From: an uncultured Clostridia bacterium
GTDB lineage: Bacteria; Bacillota; Clostridia; Oscillospirales; Acutalibacteraceae
Direction: 5' to 3'
DNA length: 19,219 bases
Assembly: GCA_946497265.1 (NCBI GenBank)
Contig: CAMMKL010000007.1
Coordinates: 1-19,219 of the forward strand
Part shown: positions 7,497 through 14,709 of the stretch, one piece after another
Layout of the letters: each line of letters starts with the position of its first letter
Numbering within the stretch: the first letter of the stretch is position 1
The notes under the pieces: generated by a model
What the model saw: the letters and a program-made list of their open reading frames with translations, nothing else
What the model was told of the DNA's origin: nothing
The model's database searches: none
Program-made: the position numbers and the translations under genes

Positions 7497-7949
7497 ATGG
7501 AAATGGAAACACAAGCAGTCCAGCAAAATTACCAGGGGTCCGCCGCACCGGTAGGGCAATTAAAAACGCACAGGGGGCTGGTCAAGTATATCCTGCTGTC
7601 AATTATTACATTGGGGATCTACCATCTTGTGATTATGTCTTCTATTTCAAACGACATCAATATAATTGCCAGCCGCTACGATGGAAAAAGGACTATGCAC
7701 TACTGCTTGCTGTATTTTCTGATTTCATGGATTACGTTGTTCATAGGCGATTTGGTATGGCATCATAAGCTTTCCGCACGGATTGGGAATGAGCTGAAGC
7801 GGCGCGGCATCCTTTATCCTTTTGGCGCCTTGTCCTATTGGGGCTGGAACATGCTTGGCCTGCTTATCATTGTAGGGCCGTTTATCTATATGCATAAACT
7901 GTTCAAAGCGATGAACCTGTTGTCGGCACATTATAATGTGAACGGTTGA
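7497..7949 (+). CDS. DUF4234 domain-containing membrane protein
   Basis: The protein has 150 residues and an unknown molecular role. After a short polar N-terminus, the core reads RGLVKYILLSIITLGIYHLVIMSSISNDIN and later IGNELKRRG...GWNMLGLLIIVGPFIYMHKLFKAMNLLSAHYN. This is the pattern of DUF4234 proteins common in Clostridia. Three membrane helices are predicted at about residues 28-48, 67-88 and 113-133. The ATG has a good ribosome site (AGGGGGAG 7 nt upstream). The 196-nt AT-rich gap before it holds no gene, and I found no convincing promoter there. It may be cotranscribed with the next membrane protein, which begins about 80 nt after its stop. Confidence 0.88.
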   Translation: MEMETQAVQQNYQGSAAPVGQLKTHRGLVKYILLSIITLGIYHLVIMSSISNDINIIASRYDGKRTMHYCLLYFLISWITLFIGDLVWHHKLSARIGNELKRRGILYPFGALSYWGWNMLGLLIIVGPFIYMHKLFKAMNLLSAHYNVNG

Positions 7950-8031
7950 CAGGAATATGTTATCCTTTTGGTACAATTCGGTTTCAGAGGTTTCTTTCTC
8001 AGAACGCTGCATGAAAGGGGGACGAGGTGTT

Positions 8032-8889
8032 TTGAATAATGAGGGTTCTTTTACGCTGTCGTCTTTTATGGATTGGATAAGCGGGTTTGTCCAATCCCCT
8101 GCTTTTTATGTCTTGATGGGCTTAAGCCTGGGGGTTCTTGTTTTGGGAATCGTGCTGCGGCTTATTTTTGGAAAGGAATCTAAGGTCTGCCAGATCAGCA
8201 ACGATACAGCAAGCCTCTACTTGGGCATGTTGATTCTGTTTGTTTGCTCCATCACGCTTTTCGGCGTAGTGGACGCTTTGAATATACCGTTAACAGTCAT
8301 TCCGGTTTTTGGAACCTTAACGGATGCGGCTTCGCTTATGGACGTTTTACAAAGCGATCCGCATACGTTTTGGGCAGAAACGCTCGAGCTTTTGTTTCTG
8401 TCCATTCTGGTTTCTGTTTTTCAAAAAATGATCCATAAATACTGTAAATACGGCGAACGGTTCTTTTTTCAGTGTACCGCCGTATTTGGAGGAATGGTGG
8501 TTTATCTTATTGCCGACCGGTTCCTGCCGGCCTGGGTTATCCATGGGTTGATGATTGGCGTGCTTTCCCTATTTTATTTGATAGGGACATTGTATATACT
8601 AAGCTGTATTTTTCATTCGGCTACCTTTTTCACCACTTCTTTTGCAAAAGGACTCCTCGGCTTTCTGTCGAAAATAACCTCCAAAACAGCGGGGAAAGTG
8701 CTGTCAAAGGCATTGTCATCGGCTGTGTTATCGACTACCTTGCTTACGGTTACAGCGTTGGCTTTGGATAGAACGGGGTTTTCAAAAGCCGTTTCCGCCG
8801 GCCTTCATGTGGTGTCGGCGGTTGCCATTGGAGTATTCCTTATATGCCTATTATGGTGCCTTTGGAAGCTGGTACAAAAGTTTGCCTGA
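8032..8889 (+). CDS. Hypothetical polytopic membrane protein, TTG start
   Basis: The protein has 285 residues from TTG 8032, preferred because AAAGGGGGACGAGG (8014-8027) lies just upstream. In-frame ATGs at 8011 and 7957 are alternatives, but 8011 lacks a ribosome site and the extra N-terminal residues from 7957 look non-coding in character. Hydrophobic segments lie at about residues 22-47, 58-80, 116-133, 145-162, 167-193, 222-245 and 256-280, giving roughly seven helices. No motif links it to a known family. Its neighbour upstream is the DUF4234 protein, and its transcript ends at the hairpin terminator 34 nt after the stop. Confidence 0.72.
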   Translation: MNNEGSFTLSSFMDWISGFVQSPAFYVLMGLSLGVLVLGIVLRLIFGKESKVCQISNDTASLYLGMLILFVCSITLFGVVDALNIPLTVIPVFGTLTDAASLMDVLQSDPHTFWAETLELLFLSILVSVFQKMIHKYCKYGERFFFQCTAVFGGMVVYLIADRFLPAWVIHGLMIGVLSLFYLIGTLYILSCIFHSATFFTTSFAKGLLGFLSKITSKTAGKVLSKALSSAVLSTTLLTVTALALDRTGFSKAVSAGLHVVSAVAIGVFLICLLWCLWKLVQKFA

Positions 8890-8922
8890 AGAACTTGCCC
8901 GTTGGAATGTTCTGTATATTTT

Positions 8923-8956
8923 ATAAGCGGCCTTGCGATGAGGCCGCTTATTTTTC
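8923..8956 (+). terminator. Intrinsic terminator after the polytopic membrane protein
   Basis: A perfect 10-bp stem, ATAAGCGGCC (8923-8932) with GGCCGCTTAT (8942-8951), has a 9-nt loop and is followed directly by TTTTT (8951-8955). It serves the + strand gene ending at 8889. The leftward gene at 9065 faces it, but the T-tract is poor in that direction. Confidence 0.88.
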
Positions 8957-9064
8957 GTCAGATCCGTGCCGTGTTAAGGTTCTTTTCTGCTTCAACCGCA
9001 TGGCGTTTTGCGGTGCCTGGGAGTTGGGGGTTAGTTCTCGGTAGTACCGCTGGAATATGGCTCG

Positions 9065-10684
9065 CTAATAGGACGGATTTTCATCGAGTCCTTCCGGAAG
9101 CGGGGTTTGCGCGGCCAGGAAGGTCTGCAAATTTTGATTGTGCCAACTACTTTCCTGGAGCTGTTGCTTTGCAATGGGTATAAATTCGGCGAGCGCGTCC
9201 TTCGTGCCGCCCTGTGGAAGCCTGTCGTAAAGTTTTGCCGCGCTGGGAAGCGCTTCTGCCGGCATGGAATAGAATGCGGACACGTCCAGTTCCTCCAATG
9301 CGCCATGCTCGTAAGCGTTTATATTGTAGCGGACAATCAGGGTGTTTACATTCAGGTAGCTCAGGATCAAAAAGCAGGTGCAAAATAGGAGCAAAGCGGC
9401 GCGCACAACTGGGATCCTACGGAACTGGGCGGCCAGCACCAAAAGGAATACCAAAGCCAGGAATCCCATAAACCACAGGGTGTACACCCTTTTCTGCGTC
9501 AAGCCGTAACGGCCGACATAGAGCAGCATTTTTCCGATGGCAGTAGAGATCAGGCACAAGGTTTCTACCGACAAGATAGCAAAAAGGATACGCTGCGACA
9601 TAGGCCGCTTTTCCCCGCCGCGTGTGAACAGCCACGCCGCGCCCATAATCACCAGATTAAAGGCGGAAACGGCGCACAATTCAAAAAATCCGCGGCGGGC
9701 GTACTCCGCGTAAGTAGATGCAAAGGGTGCGCCGTTTCGCAAGGCTGGAAGCAGCTCCGTTGCCTGGACATACAAAAATAAGACGTACACGGCACAGACA
9801 AGGGTCAGGGTCGTACCGAAGACAATGGGCGACAGCTTTTGAAAGGTATCCTGAATCCCACTGATTTCCTCGCGGGTGATCCGATCTGAGCTGTGGTGCA
9901 GATTGCCGTACAAATGGCCGTACAGGTAACATCCCACCAGAAACGAAAGCGGCAGCCAGATAACAAAACGGAGCAGATGCTGTTCGAACCACTGGAGGAA
10001 CTGGGCAGCCGCCCGTTCGAACGCGGCGTCCGCCCGAATTAGTTGAGGGATAATGATGCCAAGCAACGGAAGAGCGATCAGGACGCCGATCAGGATTGCA
10101 AGCAGAGAATGCCCCTTTTTTGATTTATATGCCGCAATGACGCGGACATTGCTGAAGAAGTTGGTAAAGGGGATCAAAACCCCTTGATTTAAGAGTTCGG
10201 GGCCAATGCTTGCGTCCAGTTTGCCGGAAATGCGGGTTCCGCAAAGGATTGCGGTTCCATACAGGCAGCAGGCCATCAGGAAAAAAAGGATAAAAAGCTT
10301 CAGCCCCTTGTTGGGGATCAGGGCAAAGCTCAAGCTGGATAGCGCTATGAGAAGGAGGCAGGTTTTTGTGCCGCTCGGCAGCTTCTCCGGGCGGAGATAG
10401 AAAAAGACAAGGCCGCAGTAGAAGATGGTAAAGAGGGTGACGCCAACCCCCAACGCCGATTCGAACACCAGGCGTACGAACAGATACCCGCACAGAAAAA
10501 AGAGAGAGGCAGTCAGTACATCCTTCCGGGTGGCCTCCAAAGGCGGTTTGGGCGGCTTAGCGGTTGCAGGAATTCGGCCGGGTTCTGAGGGCGCTTGTTG
10601 TGAATTTACAGGCGGCTCCGTAAAATTGGGCGCGCCAGCGGTTGCGGATGAGGATTCCCATCCGTTTTTTGTGTTTTGATCCAT
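9065..10684 (-). CDS. DUF4173 (DUF4153-type) polytopic membrane protein
   Basis: The protein has 539 residues from ATG 10684, chosen because AGGAG lies about 7-9 nt upstream on the minus strand; a start at 10714 would add ten residues without a ribosome site. The first 55 residues or so are Pro/Ala-rich and hydrophilic, the middle is highly hydrophobic with about a dozen predicted helices, and the C-terminal 90 residues are soluble. Diagnostic segments are YAEYARRGFFELCAVSAFNLVIM, YGLTQKRVYTLWFM and LNVNTLIVRYNINAYEHG, which I recognise from DUF4173 proteins of Firmicutes. Biochemical function is unknown. It lies 98 nt downstream of the HTH regulator with no terminator between, so it is probably the third gene of the DUF2975-HTH transcript. 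Confidence 0.88.
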   Translation of the reverse strand: MDQNTKNGWESSSATAGAPNFTEPPVNSQQAPSEPGRIPATAKPPKPPLEATRKDVLTASLFFLCGYLFVRLVFESALGVGVTLFTIFYCGLVFFYLRPEKLPSGTKTCLLLIALSSLSFALIPNKGLKLFILFFLMACCLYGTAILCGTRISGKLDASIGPELLNQGVLIPFTNFFSNVRVIAAYKSKKGHSLLAILIGVLIALPLLGIIIPQLIRADAAFERAAAQFLQWFEQHLLRFVIWLPLSFLVGCYLYGHLYGNLHHSSDRITREEISGIQDTFQKLSPIVFGTTLTLVCAVYVLFLYVQATELLPALRNGAPFASTYAEYARRGFFELCAVSAFNLVIMGAAWLFTRGGEKRPMSQRILFAILSVETLCLISTAIGKMLLYVGRYGLTQKRVYTLWFMGFLALVFLLVLAAQFRRIPVVRAALLLFCTCFLILSYLNVNTLIVRYNINAYEHGALEELDVSAFYSMPAEALPSAAKLYDRLPQGGTKDALAEFIPIAKQQLQESSWHNQNLQTFLAAQTPLPEGLDENPSY

Positions 10685-10782
10685 ATTCAATTCTCCTGTT
10701 CGTTTGGGAAACACCGGGACGATGCCCTATTTAAACGGATGACGGGCAATCGGCCGCGTTTACCGAAATAAAATGGCCGGAA

Positions 10783-11001
10783 TCAATCTTCGCTTTCTTC
10801 GTTGATGTATTCCAGCAGGTCTCCAGGCTGACAGTCCAGCTCCCGGCAGAGTGCTTCCAAGGTTGTGAAGCGTACCGCTTTGGCTTTATTATTTTTCAGA
10901 ATGGAAAGGTTTGCGGGCGTGATTCCCACCCGTTCCGCCAGATCCCCGGCGGAAATTTTACGCCTTGCCATCATCACGTCCAGGTTTACCACTATCGGCA
11001 T
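10783..11001 (-). CDS. YozG-type Xre-family HTH transcriptional regulator
   Basis: This 72-residue protein is essentially one Cro/CI helix-turn-helix domain (residues 5-66: VVNLDVMMARRKISAGDLAERVGI...FTTLEALCRELDCQPGDLLEY). The size and the INEESED-type acidic ending are typical of YozG-like regulators. It should bind operator DNA as a dimer. Its ribosome site (GGGAAAGGA) is well placed. It starts 20 nt after the DUF2975 gene; a DUF2975 protein next to a YozG-type regulator is a recurrent pair in Firmicutes (yoaS-yozG in Bacillus subtilis). A palindromic element at the operon promoter is a plausible binding site, which is an inference. Confidence 0.92.
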   Translation of the reverse strand: MPIVVNLDVMMARRKISAGDLAERVGITPANLSILKNNKAKAVRFTTLEALCRELDCQPGDLLEYINEESED

Positions 11002-11021
11002 GATCGGTTTCCTTTCCCGTA

Positions 11022-11468
11022 TCAGATTGTGTAATCGTTTTCGGTTTTGATCTCAATCGCCTGCTCAAAAACATTTTTTACCACGCGTACAATCAGGCCG
11101 CAAAAAGCGGCGGCTATGGCTACCAGAAAAAAGGAGGCGTAGCAAAAACCCGCGGCGCAGGCCGCCAGGCCGACCGCGATGCAAGACCAGGAGATTGCCC
11201 GCAGCAGGGTTACGTTCTGTGGGACGAACACGGCTTGCCGCCGGATGTTTCGTAAAAGGCGGTCCAACAGGATCAGCAGCAGCATGGCCGGTACCGCACA
11301 GACATACACGATGATCTGAAAAGCAGGGTAGTATTCCTCCATATTGGGGGTGCGGCTGAAATACCAGCGGATGATGGGAGAAGCAAAACAGACGACCACC
11401 ACGACCAAAAGCATAAACAATCGGGTGCAGAAAATAGACAGCACAATGGATCTAGACTTATTCCACAT
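11022..11468 (-). CDS. DUF2975 membrane protein (YoaS-like)
   Basis: The protein has 148 residues with four predicted membrane helices (about 9-33, 49-70, 92-110 and 111-128). The C-terminal signature FVPQNVTLLRAISW ... FCGLIVRVVKNVFEQAIEIKTENDYTI is characteristic of DUF2975. The family is usually paired with a small YozG-type regulator, as here, and is thought of as a membrane partner of that regulator, but no activity is established. The ATG has an AAAGGGGGA ribosome site at the proper distance, and a promoter with extended -10 lies directly upstream. It is the first gene of the leftward operon. Confidence 0.92.
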   Translation of the reverse strand: MWNKSRSIVLSIFCTRLFMLLVVVVVCFASPIIRWYFSRTPNMEEYYPAFQIIVYVCAVPAMLLLILLDRLLRNIRRQAVFVPQNVTLLRAISWSCIAVGLAACAAGFCYASFFLVAIAAAFCGLIVRVVKNVFEQAIEIKTENDYTI

Positions 11469-11492
11469 GGGTATTCCCCCTTTTCTGCACCC

Positions 11493-11521
11493 ATTCTAGC
11501 ATATGATTTATCGAAAATCAA
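11493..11521 (-). promoter_or_regulatory. Predicted promoter of the DUF2975-HTH-DUF4173 operon
   Basis: Read on the minus strand, TTGATT (11516-11521) and TAGAAT (11493-11498) are separated by 17 nt. TGC precedes the -10, making it an extended -10. The start of transcription would be near 11486, about 18 nt before the DUF2975 ATG. Confidence 0.65.
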
Positions 11522-11544
11522 GTATTTTTTATCGAGTTTCGATA
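11507..11544. promoter_or_regulatory. Candidate operator: repeated TTTATCGA with TATCGA-GTT-TCGATA palindrome
   Basis: TTTATCGA occurs at 11507-11514 and again at 11528-11535, exactly 21 bp (two helical turns) apart. The second copy is part of a perfect palindrome TATCGA-GTT-TCGATA (11530-11544). The repeats flank the predicted -35 box on both sides. This is the expected geometry of an autoregulatory site for the HTH protein of the same operon; binding is inferred. Confidence 0.45.
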
Positions 11545-11643
11545 TGAGTTTTTCTGTTCTTTTCCTATTCTTTTTTGTATGTTCCCGTCGTTTAAAAGCC
11601 TGTCCGCCCCTTTTTGGACGAAAATGAGGGGGTGGTTGTACAG

Positions 11644-11683
11644 AAAAAACCCGGCCCTATGGCTGATTGCCGTTAGGGCCGGG
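11644..11683 (-). terminator. Intrinsic terminator of the dGTPase gene
   Basis: A perfect 10-bp stem, CCCGGCCCTA (11650-11659) with TAGGGCCGGG (11674-11683), is followed on the minus strand by TTTTTT (the AAAAAA at 11644-11649). It lies about 60 nt beyond the dGTPase stop. Confidence 0.88.
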
Positions 11684-11743
11684 CTTATGCTGGTGAGTGT
11701 TTGAAAAAATAGATTGGGCACAGGACACGCCTGCGCACAGGCG

Positions 11744-13201
11744 CTAATACAATTCGATTTTTTGCGTGGTGGCGTAGGAATCCGTCATTCCGGCGATATA
11801 ATCGAATACCGTGCGGGCCAGCTCCGAATATACGGAACAGAACATTTCGTCATCGTTTGTAATGGCGCGCAGCGCTTCCCGGCATTGGTAATCCTTCCAG
11901 GAGCTTATGTTTTGGGTATAATCCTCTCCGATGGCTTTCTTAAGCTTGGACCGAAAATTTTTCCGCTCGTCGGCATCGAGGGATCGATCTATTTCGATTT
12001 TGATAAAGCGGTTGACGTACTCGTTGGGCAATTGCTGCGGATTCGAGAGATATGCGCGGATCAGCTTTCGGATGGTATACGCGCCTTTCCCATCCATCCG
12101 CTGGACTTCGTAGGAATCCAGGATGCTGTACTTTAAGCTTTTCCCAAGCTTTTTATCAATTTTATAGATTTCGGTATCCTTAAGCTCCATCTTTTCTCGA
12201 ACTTCCTCTACCGGTATCTCCAGGTATTTGTTTTGGAAGTCCTCTTCCGAATGAATATCATAGGTATTTGAGAAATAATTAAGGATATTCTGGAACTCCT
12301 CAATCAAAATCGTGACGTAGGAATCGACCAGAAAGCTGGATAACGTGTGGGCAAAGCTGTTTTGCTGCGCTTTGTCCACAATCTTGCCGGCTTCCTCTTT
12401 CAGACGCTCAAACTTCCTGTTACTTTCTTTGTCTTGTATCCCATTGGACAAAGGCTCTAGCTTTGCGATAATGTCTGGGACGGACATGATTTTTTGCAAA
12501 TAAGCGTCCTCAATATCGTGGTGCCGCTGCGCGACTTCATCCGCCCATTTTACCAGGTAGGCTTCAAAGGACCATGCGGGCACGCAGCGCGTTTCGTTTT
12601 GATACGAGCAGTAATTTTCATACGGTTTATAAAAAACAACGTCTTCGGGATTTTTCCAATACCGTCTGCTATGTTCTCCTACGCCAAACAGCATAAAGTT
12701 TGAAAACTTGACGTTTTCCGAATACTCCACGAGTACCCGGACGCTTTGCAGGTTGTGCTTGAAGCCCCGATACGTGGGCTTAATCGCCAGGCCGTCCGCT
12801 TTCTGCCTTTTATCCCCACCGTTGGAAAACAGGTTGATGGTCCGTTCCCCTACATGTCCAAAAGGGGTGTGCCCTACATCGTGGCCCAAGGCGATGGCTT
12901 CCGTCAGTTCTTCATCCAGACCCAGCTGGCAGGCGATCGTCCGGGCGATTTGCGCGACTTCCAGGGTATGGGTCAGGCGCGTGCGCAGATTGTCCCCTGT
13001 TTGGGAATTGAATATCTGGGTTTTGGAGGACAATCTCCGAAAAGCAGAGCAATACATAACCCGATCCCGGTCGCAGGCGAAGACGGAGCGATATGGGTGC
13101 TTTCTGGGAGTATTGCAAACAGGCTGCGCGTCTGCGTTTTCTTGATGCCAATACTGTGCAAAGCCTTCGATTGCCTTTAAATACGCAAAGTTTTTTTCCA
13201 T
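11744..13201 (-). CDS. dgt: Deoxyguanosinetriphosphate triphosphohydrolase (dGTPase, HD family)
   Basis: The protein has 485 residues from ATG 13201 (AGGGAGG ribosome site about 8 nt upstream); an in-frame upstream start at 13258 has none. dGTPases remove the whole triphosphate from dGTP to give deoxyguanosine, adjusting dNTP pools. The conserved entry DRDRVMYCSAFRRLSSKTQIF is followed by the HD-domain metal ligands: His78 in RLTHTLEV, His107-Asp108 in ALGHDVGHTPFGHVGE, and Asp221 in VKWADEVAQRHHDIEDA. Its length is close to that of the E. coli-type enzyme (about 500 residues). It has its own promoter and terminator and is therefore likely monocistronic. Related dGTPases can act in phage defence, but nothing nearby supports that here. 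Confidence 0.94.
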   Translation of the reverse strand: MEKNFAYLKAIEGFAQYWHQENADAQPVCNTPRKHPYRSVFACDRDRVMYCSAFRRLSSKTQIFNSQTGDNLRTRLTHTLEVAQIARTIACQLGLDEELTEAIALGHDVGHTPFGHVGERTINLFSNGGDKRQKADGLAIKPTYRGFKHNLQSVRVLVEYSENVKFSNFMLFGVGEHSRRYWKNPEDVVFYKPYENYCSYQNETRCVPAWSFEAYLVKWADEVAQRHHDIEDAYLQKIMSVPDIIAKLEPLSNGIQDKESNRKFERLKEEAGKIVDKAQQNSFAHTLSSFLVDSYVTILIEEFQNILNYFSNTYDIHSEEDFQNKYLEIPVEEVREKMELKDTEIYKIDKKLGKSLKYSILDSYEVQRMDGKGAYTIRKLIRAYLSNPQQLPNEYVNRFIKIEIDRSLDADERKNFRSKLKKAIGEDYTQNISSWKDYQCREALRAITNDDEMFCSVYSELARTVFDYIAGMTDSYATTQKIELY

Positions 13202-13230
13202 CAATATGCCTCCCTCTTGCCGTCTGTACA

Positions 13231-13252
13231 AAGCGCTTAAGAAAAAGCGCTT
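13231..13252 (-). promoter_or_regulatory. AAGCGCTT repeat hairpin in the dGTPase leader
   Basis: The self-complementary octamer AAGCGCTT occurs at 13231-13238 and 13245-13252, separated by 6 nt. The RNA can fold into an 8-bp stem just before the dGTPase ribosome site; as DNA the pair spaced 14 bp apart could be an operator. Neither role is shown. Confidence 0.3.
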
Positions 13253-13285
13253 ATCCAATAAAAAATTACGATTAAATTTTTAATA

Positions 13286-13314
13286 AGTATATAATATTCT
13301 ATGAAGCAAATCAA
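13286..13314 (-). promoter_or_regulatory. Predicted promoter of the dGTPase gene
   Basis: On the minus strand, TTGATT (13309-13314) and TATACT (13286-13291) are 17 nt apart. The predicted start near 13279 leaves a leader of about 78 nt. Confidence 0.45.
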
Positions 13315-13608
13315 GAAAAAAGATATTTTTTGTCAAATTAAAACAACACTTGCAACGCCTATATAACTCCCAGCTTGAAATATAAAAGAGACAACAAGCG
13401 CGCTTTTGAAAAAAGGTAACCAAGTGATAAGAAAAATTCAAAGATGGATATGAGGGAATCTACCAATGATTTTAGAAACTGTTTACAAGTAGGCAAGGCT
13501 TCAAATTTTTTACTACACAATCATTTACCATTTTATAGAAAGATTGAATTCATATAAAAACTTTAATATATATTTTAAACTTCTAGCTTTAATTTTTATA
13601 GAAAATAT
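13315..13608. other. AT-rich intergenic region, no gene seen
   Basis: This lies between the divergent dGTPase gene and the A/B cassette. It is clearly richer in A and T than either flank. I see no ORF with a ribosome site, no RNA gene and no relic of A or B in it. The only GC-rich island is the palindrome AAGCGCGCTT at 13396-13405. The base composition suggests the cassette and this leader were acquired together. Confidence 0.5.
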
Positions 13609-13636
13609 TTGACAATCAAAAAAACCATGGTATAAT
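13609..13636 (+). promoter_or_regulatory. Consensus promoter of the A/B cassette locus
   Basis: Perfect TTGACA (13609-13614) and perfect TATAAT (13631-13636) are separated by 16 nt, with TGG before the -10 (extended -10). This predicts strong sigma-A transcription starting about 25 nt before gene A1. It is the strongest promoter match in the window. Confidence 0.85.
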
Positions 13637-13668
13637 GTAAATAGAAAAGTAATAAAGGAGGTCTTAAA

Positions 13669-14046
13669 ATGAACAAACGCAATGGGCTGAAGATCCGGCA
13701 TTATGTTGCCCTGGCATATTCCATACTTGGAATATTAGGGGCGGTTTATTCCTTTGCTACAAGAGGCTTCTCAATCGTATCTAGAGACGATATTGCTGTG
13801 AAAGTTTTTTATCCCATTGCTTATCTCCTTTTGCTTGGGGCTGTCGTGGCCTATTCTCGAAAAAAAGAACGCCTTTCTAAAATCTTGGCTGCGGTCGGTT
13901 TAGGAATTATCATTGTCTTTGTTACGGCCGGTATAGTCCTTTCTTTTGTGGCTGGCGGGGGAGTTCCGATTCCTCTCTACATTTATTCTTTTGCTGTTCT
14001 TATTGTTATGGTTTTATTGTTTTATTTGTTTTTAAAGAATGATTAA
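13669..14046 (+). CDS. Small four-helix membrane protein A1 (unknown family)
   Basis: The protein has 125 residues with four predicted helices at about residues 11-30, 45-62, 71-94 and 101-122, and a basic N-terminus (MNKRNGLKIRHYV). It has an ideal ribosome site (AAAGGAGGT, 6 nt before ATG) and is the first gene after a perfect promoter. Its paralog A2 lies 123 nt after its stop; the two align without large gaps and share RNxLKIRHYV, FxPIA, AYxxKK and LSxILA. I do not recognise the family. Position beside a secreted protein suggests a membrane partner or protective role for that protein, which is speculation. Its AT-rich codon use differs from gyrA and aspS. Confidence 0.85.
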   Translation: MNKRNGLKIRHYVALAYSILGILGAVYSFATRGFSIVSRDDIAVKVFYPIAYLLLLGAVVAYSRKKERLSKILAAVGLGIIIVFVTAGIVLSFVAGGGVPIPLYIYSFAVLIVMVLLFYLFLKND

Positions 14047-14058
14047 AGGAGGAGGAAT

Positions 14059-14121
14059 ATGAAACAAAGGCTATCAAAGAAATTATTTACTTTTGCTTTG
14101 GCTTGTTTGTTATTTGTCTAA
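14059..14121 (+). pseudogene. Relic of a second B gene: signal peptide only
   Basis: A 20-codon frame, MKQRLSKKLFTFALACLLFV-stop, has a perfect ribosome site (AGGAGGAGG just upstream). It matches the first 20 residues of secreted protein B (MKQKMSKKLFAFVLACLLVV) in protein and in DNA. The stop arises where B reads GTCCTAAG and this copy reads GTCTAAAG, consistent with loss of one C. Weak similarity continues for about 30 nt past the stop, to around the signal-peptidase site, then ends, so the mature part has been deleted. It could still be translated as a short membrane peptide. Confidence 0.8.
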
Positions 14122-14169
14122 AGAGAAATCTGTTAGCAAAAGTAAACGGATAGGCGAGGAGGATAGTAA

Positions 14170-14544
14170 ATGAACAATCGCAATCGGCTGAAGATTCGGC
14201 ATTATGTCATCGGGATATTTGCGGTAATTGCTATAATAGGAACAGCCTATACGATGAGTACCAGGAGAATCACATTATTATCTTTTGAGGATGTTTTAGG
14301 CAATATTTTTTGCCCTATTGCATTTATTGCTTTGCTTAGCTCTGTAATTGCATATTACATAAAAAAGGATTTTCTGTCGCAAATCTTGGCGATATCGGGG
14401 CTTGGGTTTCTAGGGGTCATGATTGCGATTGGTCTTATTGTTTATACATCTTCTGGTGACGTTTTGGTTTTTCCCTATATTATTTTTGGTATTGTTCTAT
14501 TAGCCATTGGGTTATTAATATGGCGGTTTTTACGCGATGAATAA
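14170..14544 (+). CDS. Small four-helix membrane protein A2 (paralog of A1)
   Basis: The protein has 124 residues and is a diverged tandem duplicate of A1. The N-terminal MNNRNRLKIRHYV matches MNKRNGLKIRHYV of A1 at 11 of 13 positions, with nearly identical DNA over that stretch. Four helices fall at the same positions as in A1, and it ends LLIWRFLRDE against LLFYLFLKND in A1. The ribosome site GAGGAGGA sits upstream of the ATG. The loop between helices 1 and 2 (TRRITLLSFEDV) differs most from A1, which may mean partner specificity, but that is inference. Function is unknown. Confidence 0.85.
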   Translation: MNNRNRLKIRHYVIGIFAVIAIIGTAYTMSTRRITLLSFEDVLGNIFCPIAFIALLSSVIAYYIKKDFLSQILAISGLGFLGVMIAIGLIVYTSSGDVLVFPYIIFGIVLLAIGLLIWRFLRDE

Positions 14545-14553
14545 GGAGAAAAA

Positions 14554-14696
14554 ATGTAACAAGATATGGTAAATAAAATTGTTTCTCTAAAATATTGGTA
14601 GCAATGAGTTGTGGAATTTTAGTGGTTTTTATTATGGCGGTAATTGCCTTTTCTTTTACTGTTCTTATCTGTATTGCTTTATTACGAAAAGAGTAA
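14554..14696 (+). pseudogene. Decayed third copy of the A family (A3 relic)
   Basis: Just after A2 there is AAGGAGA and ATGTAACAAG, which looks like the A-family start ATGAACAA(A/G) with one inserted T that makes an immediate stop. After a large internal deletion the frame from 14577 reads FSKILVAMSCGILVVFIMAVIAF and ends TVLICIALLRKE-stop. This aligns with LSKILAAVGLGIIIVFVTAGIVL and the C-terminus of A1. The first two helices and the last loop are missing. A 30-codon ORF from ATG 14604 could be made, but a ribosome site is lacking. Confidence 0.75.
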
Positions 14697-14709
14697 AGGA
14701 GGTAAATAA

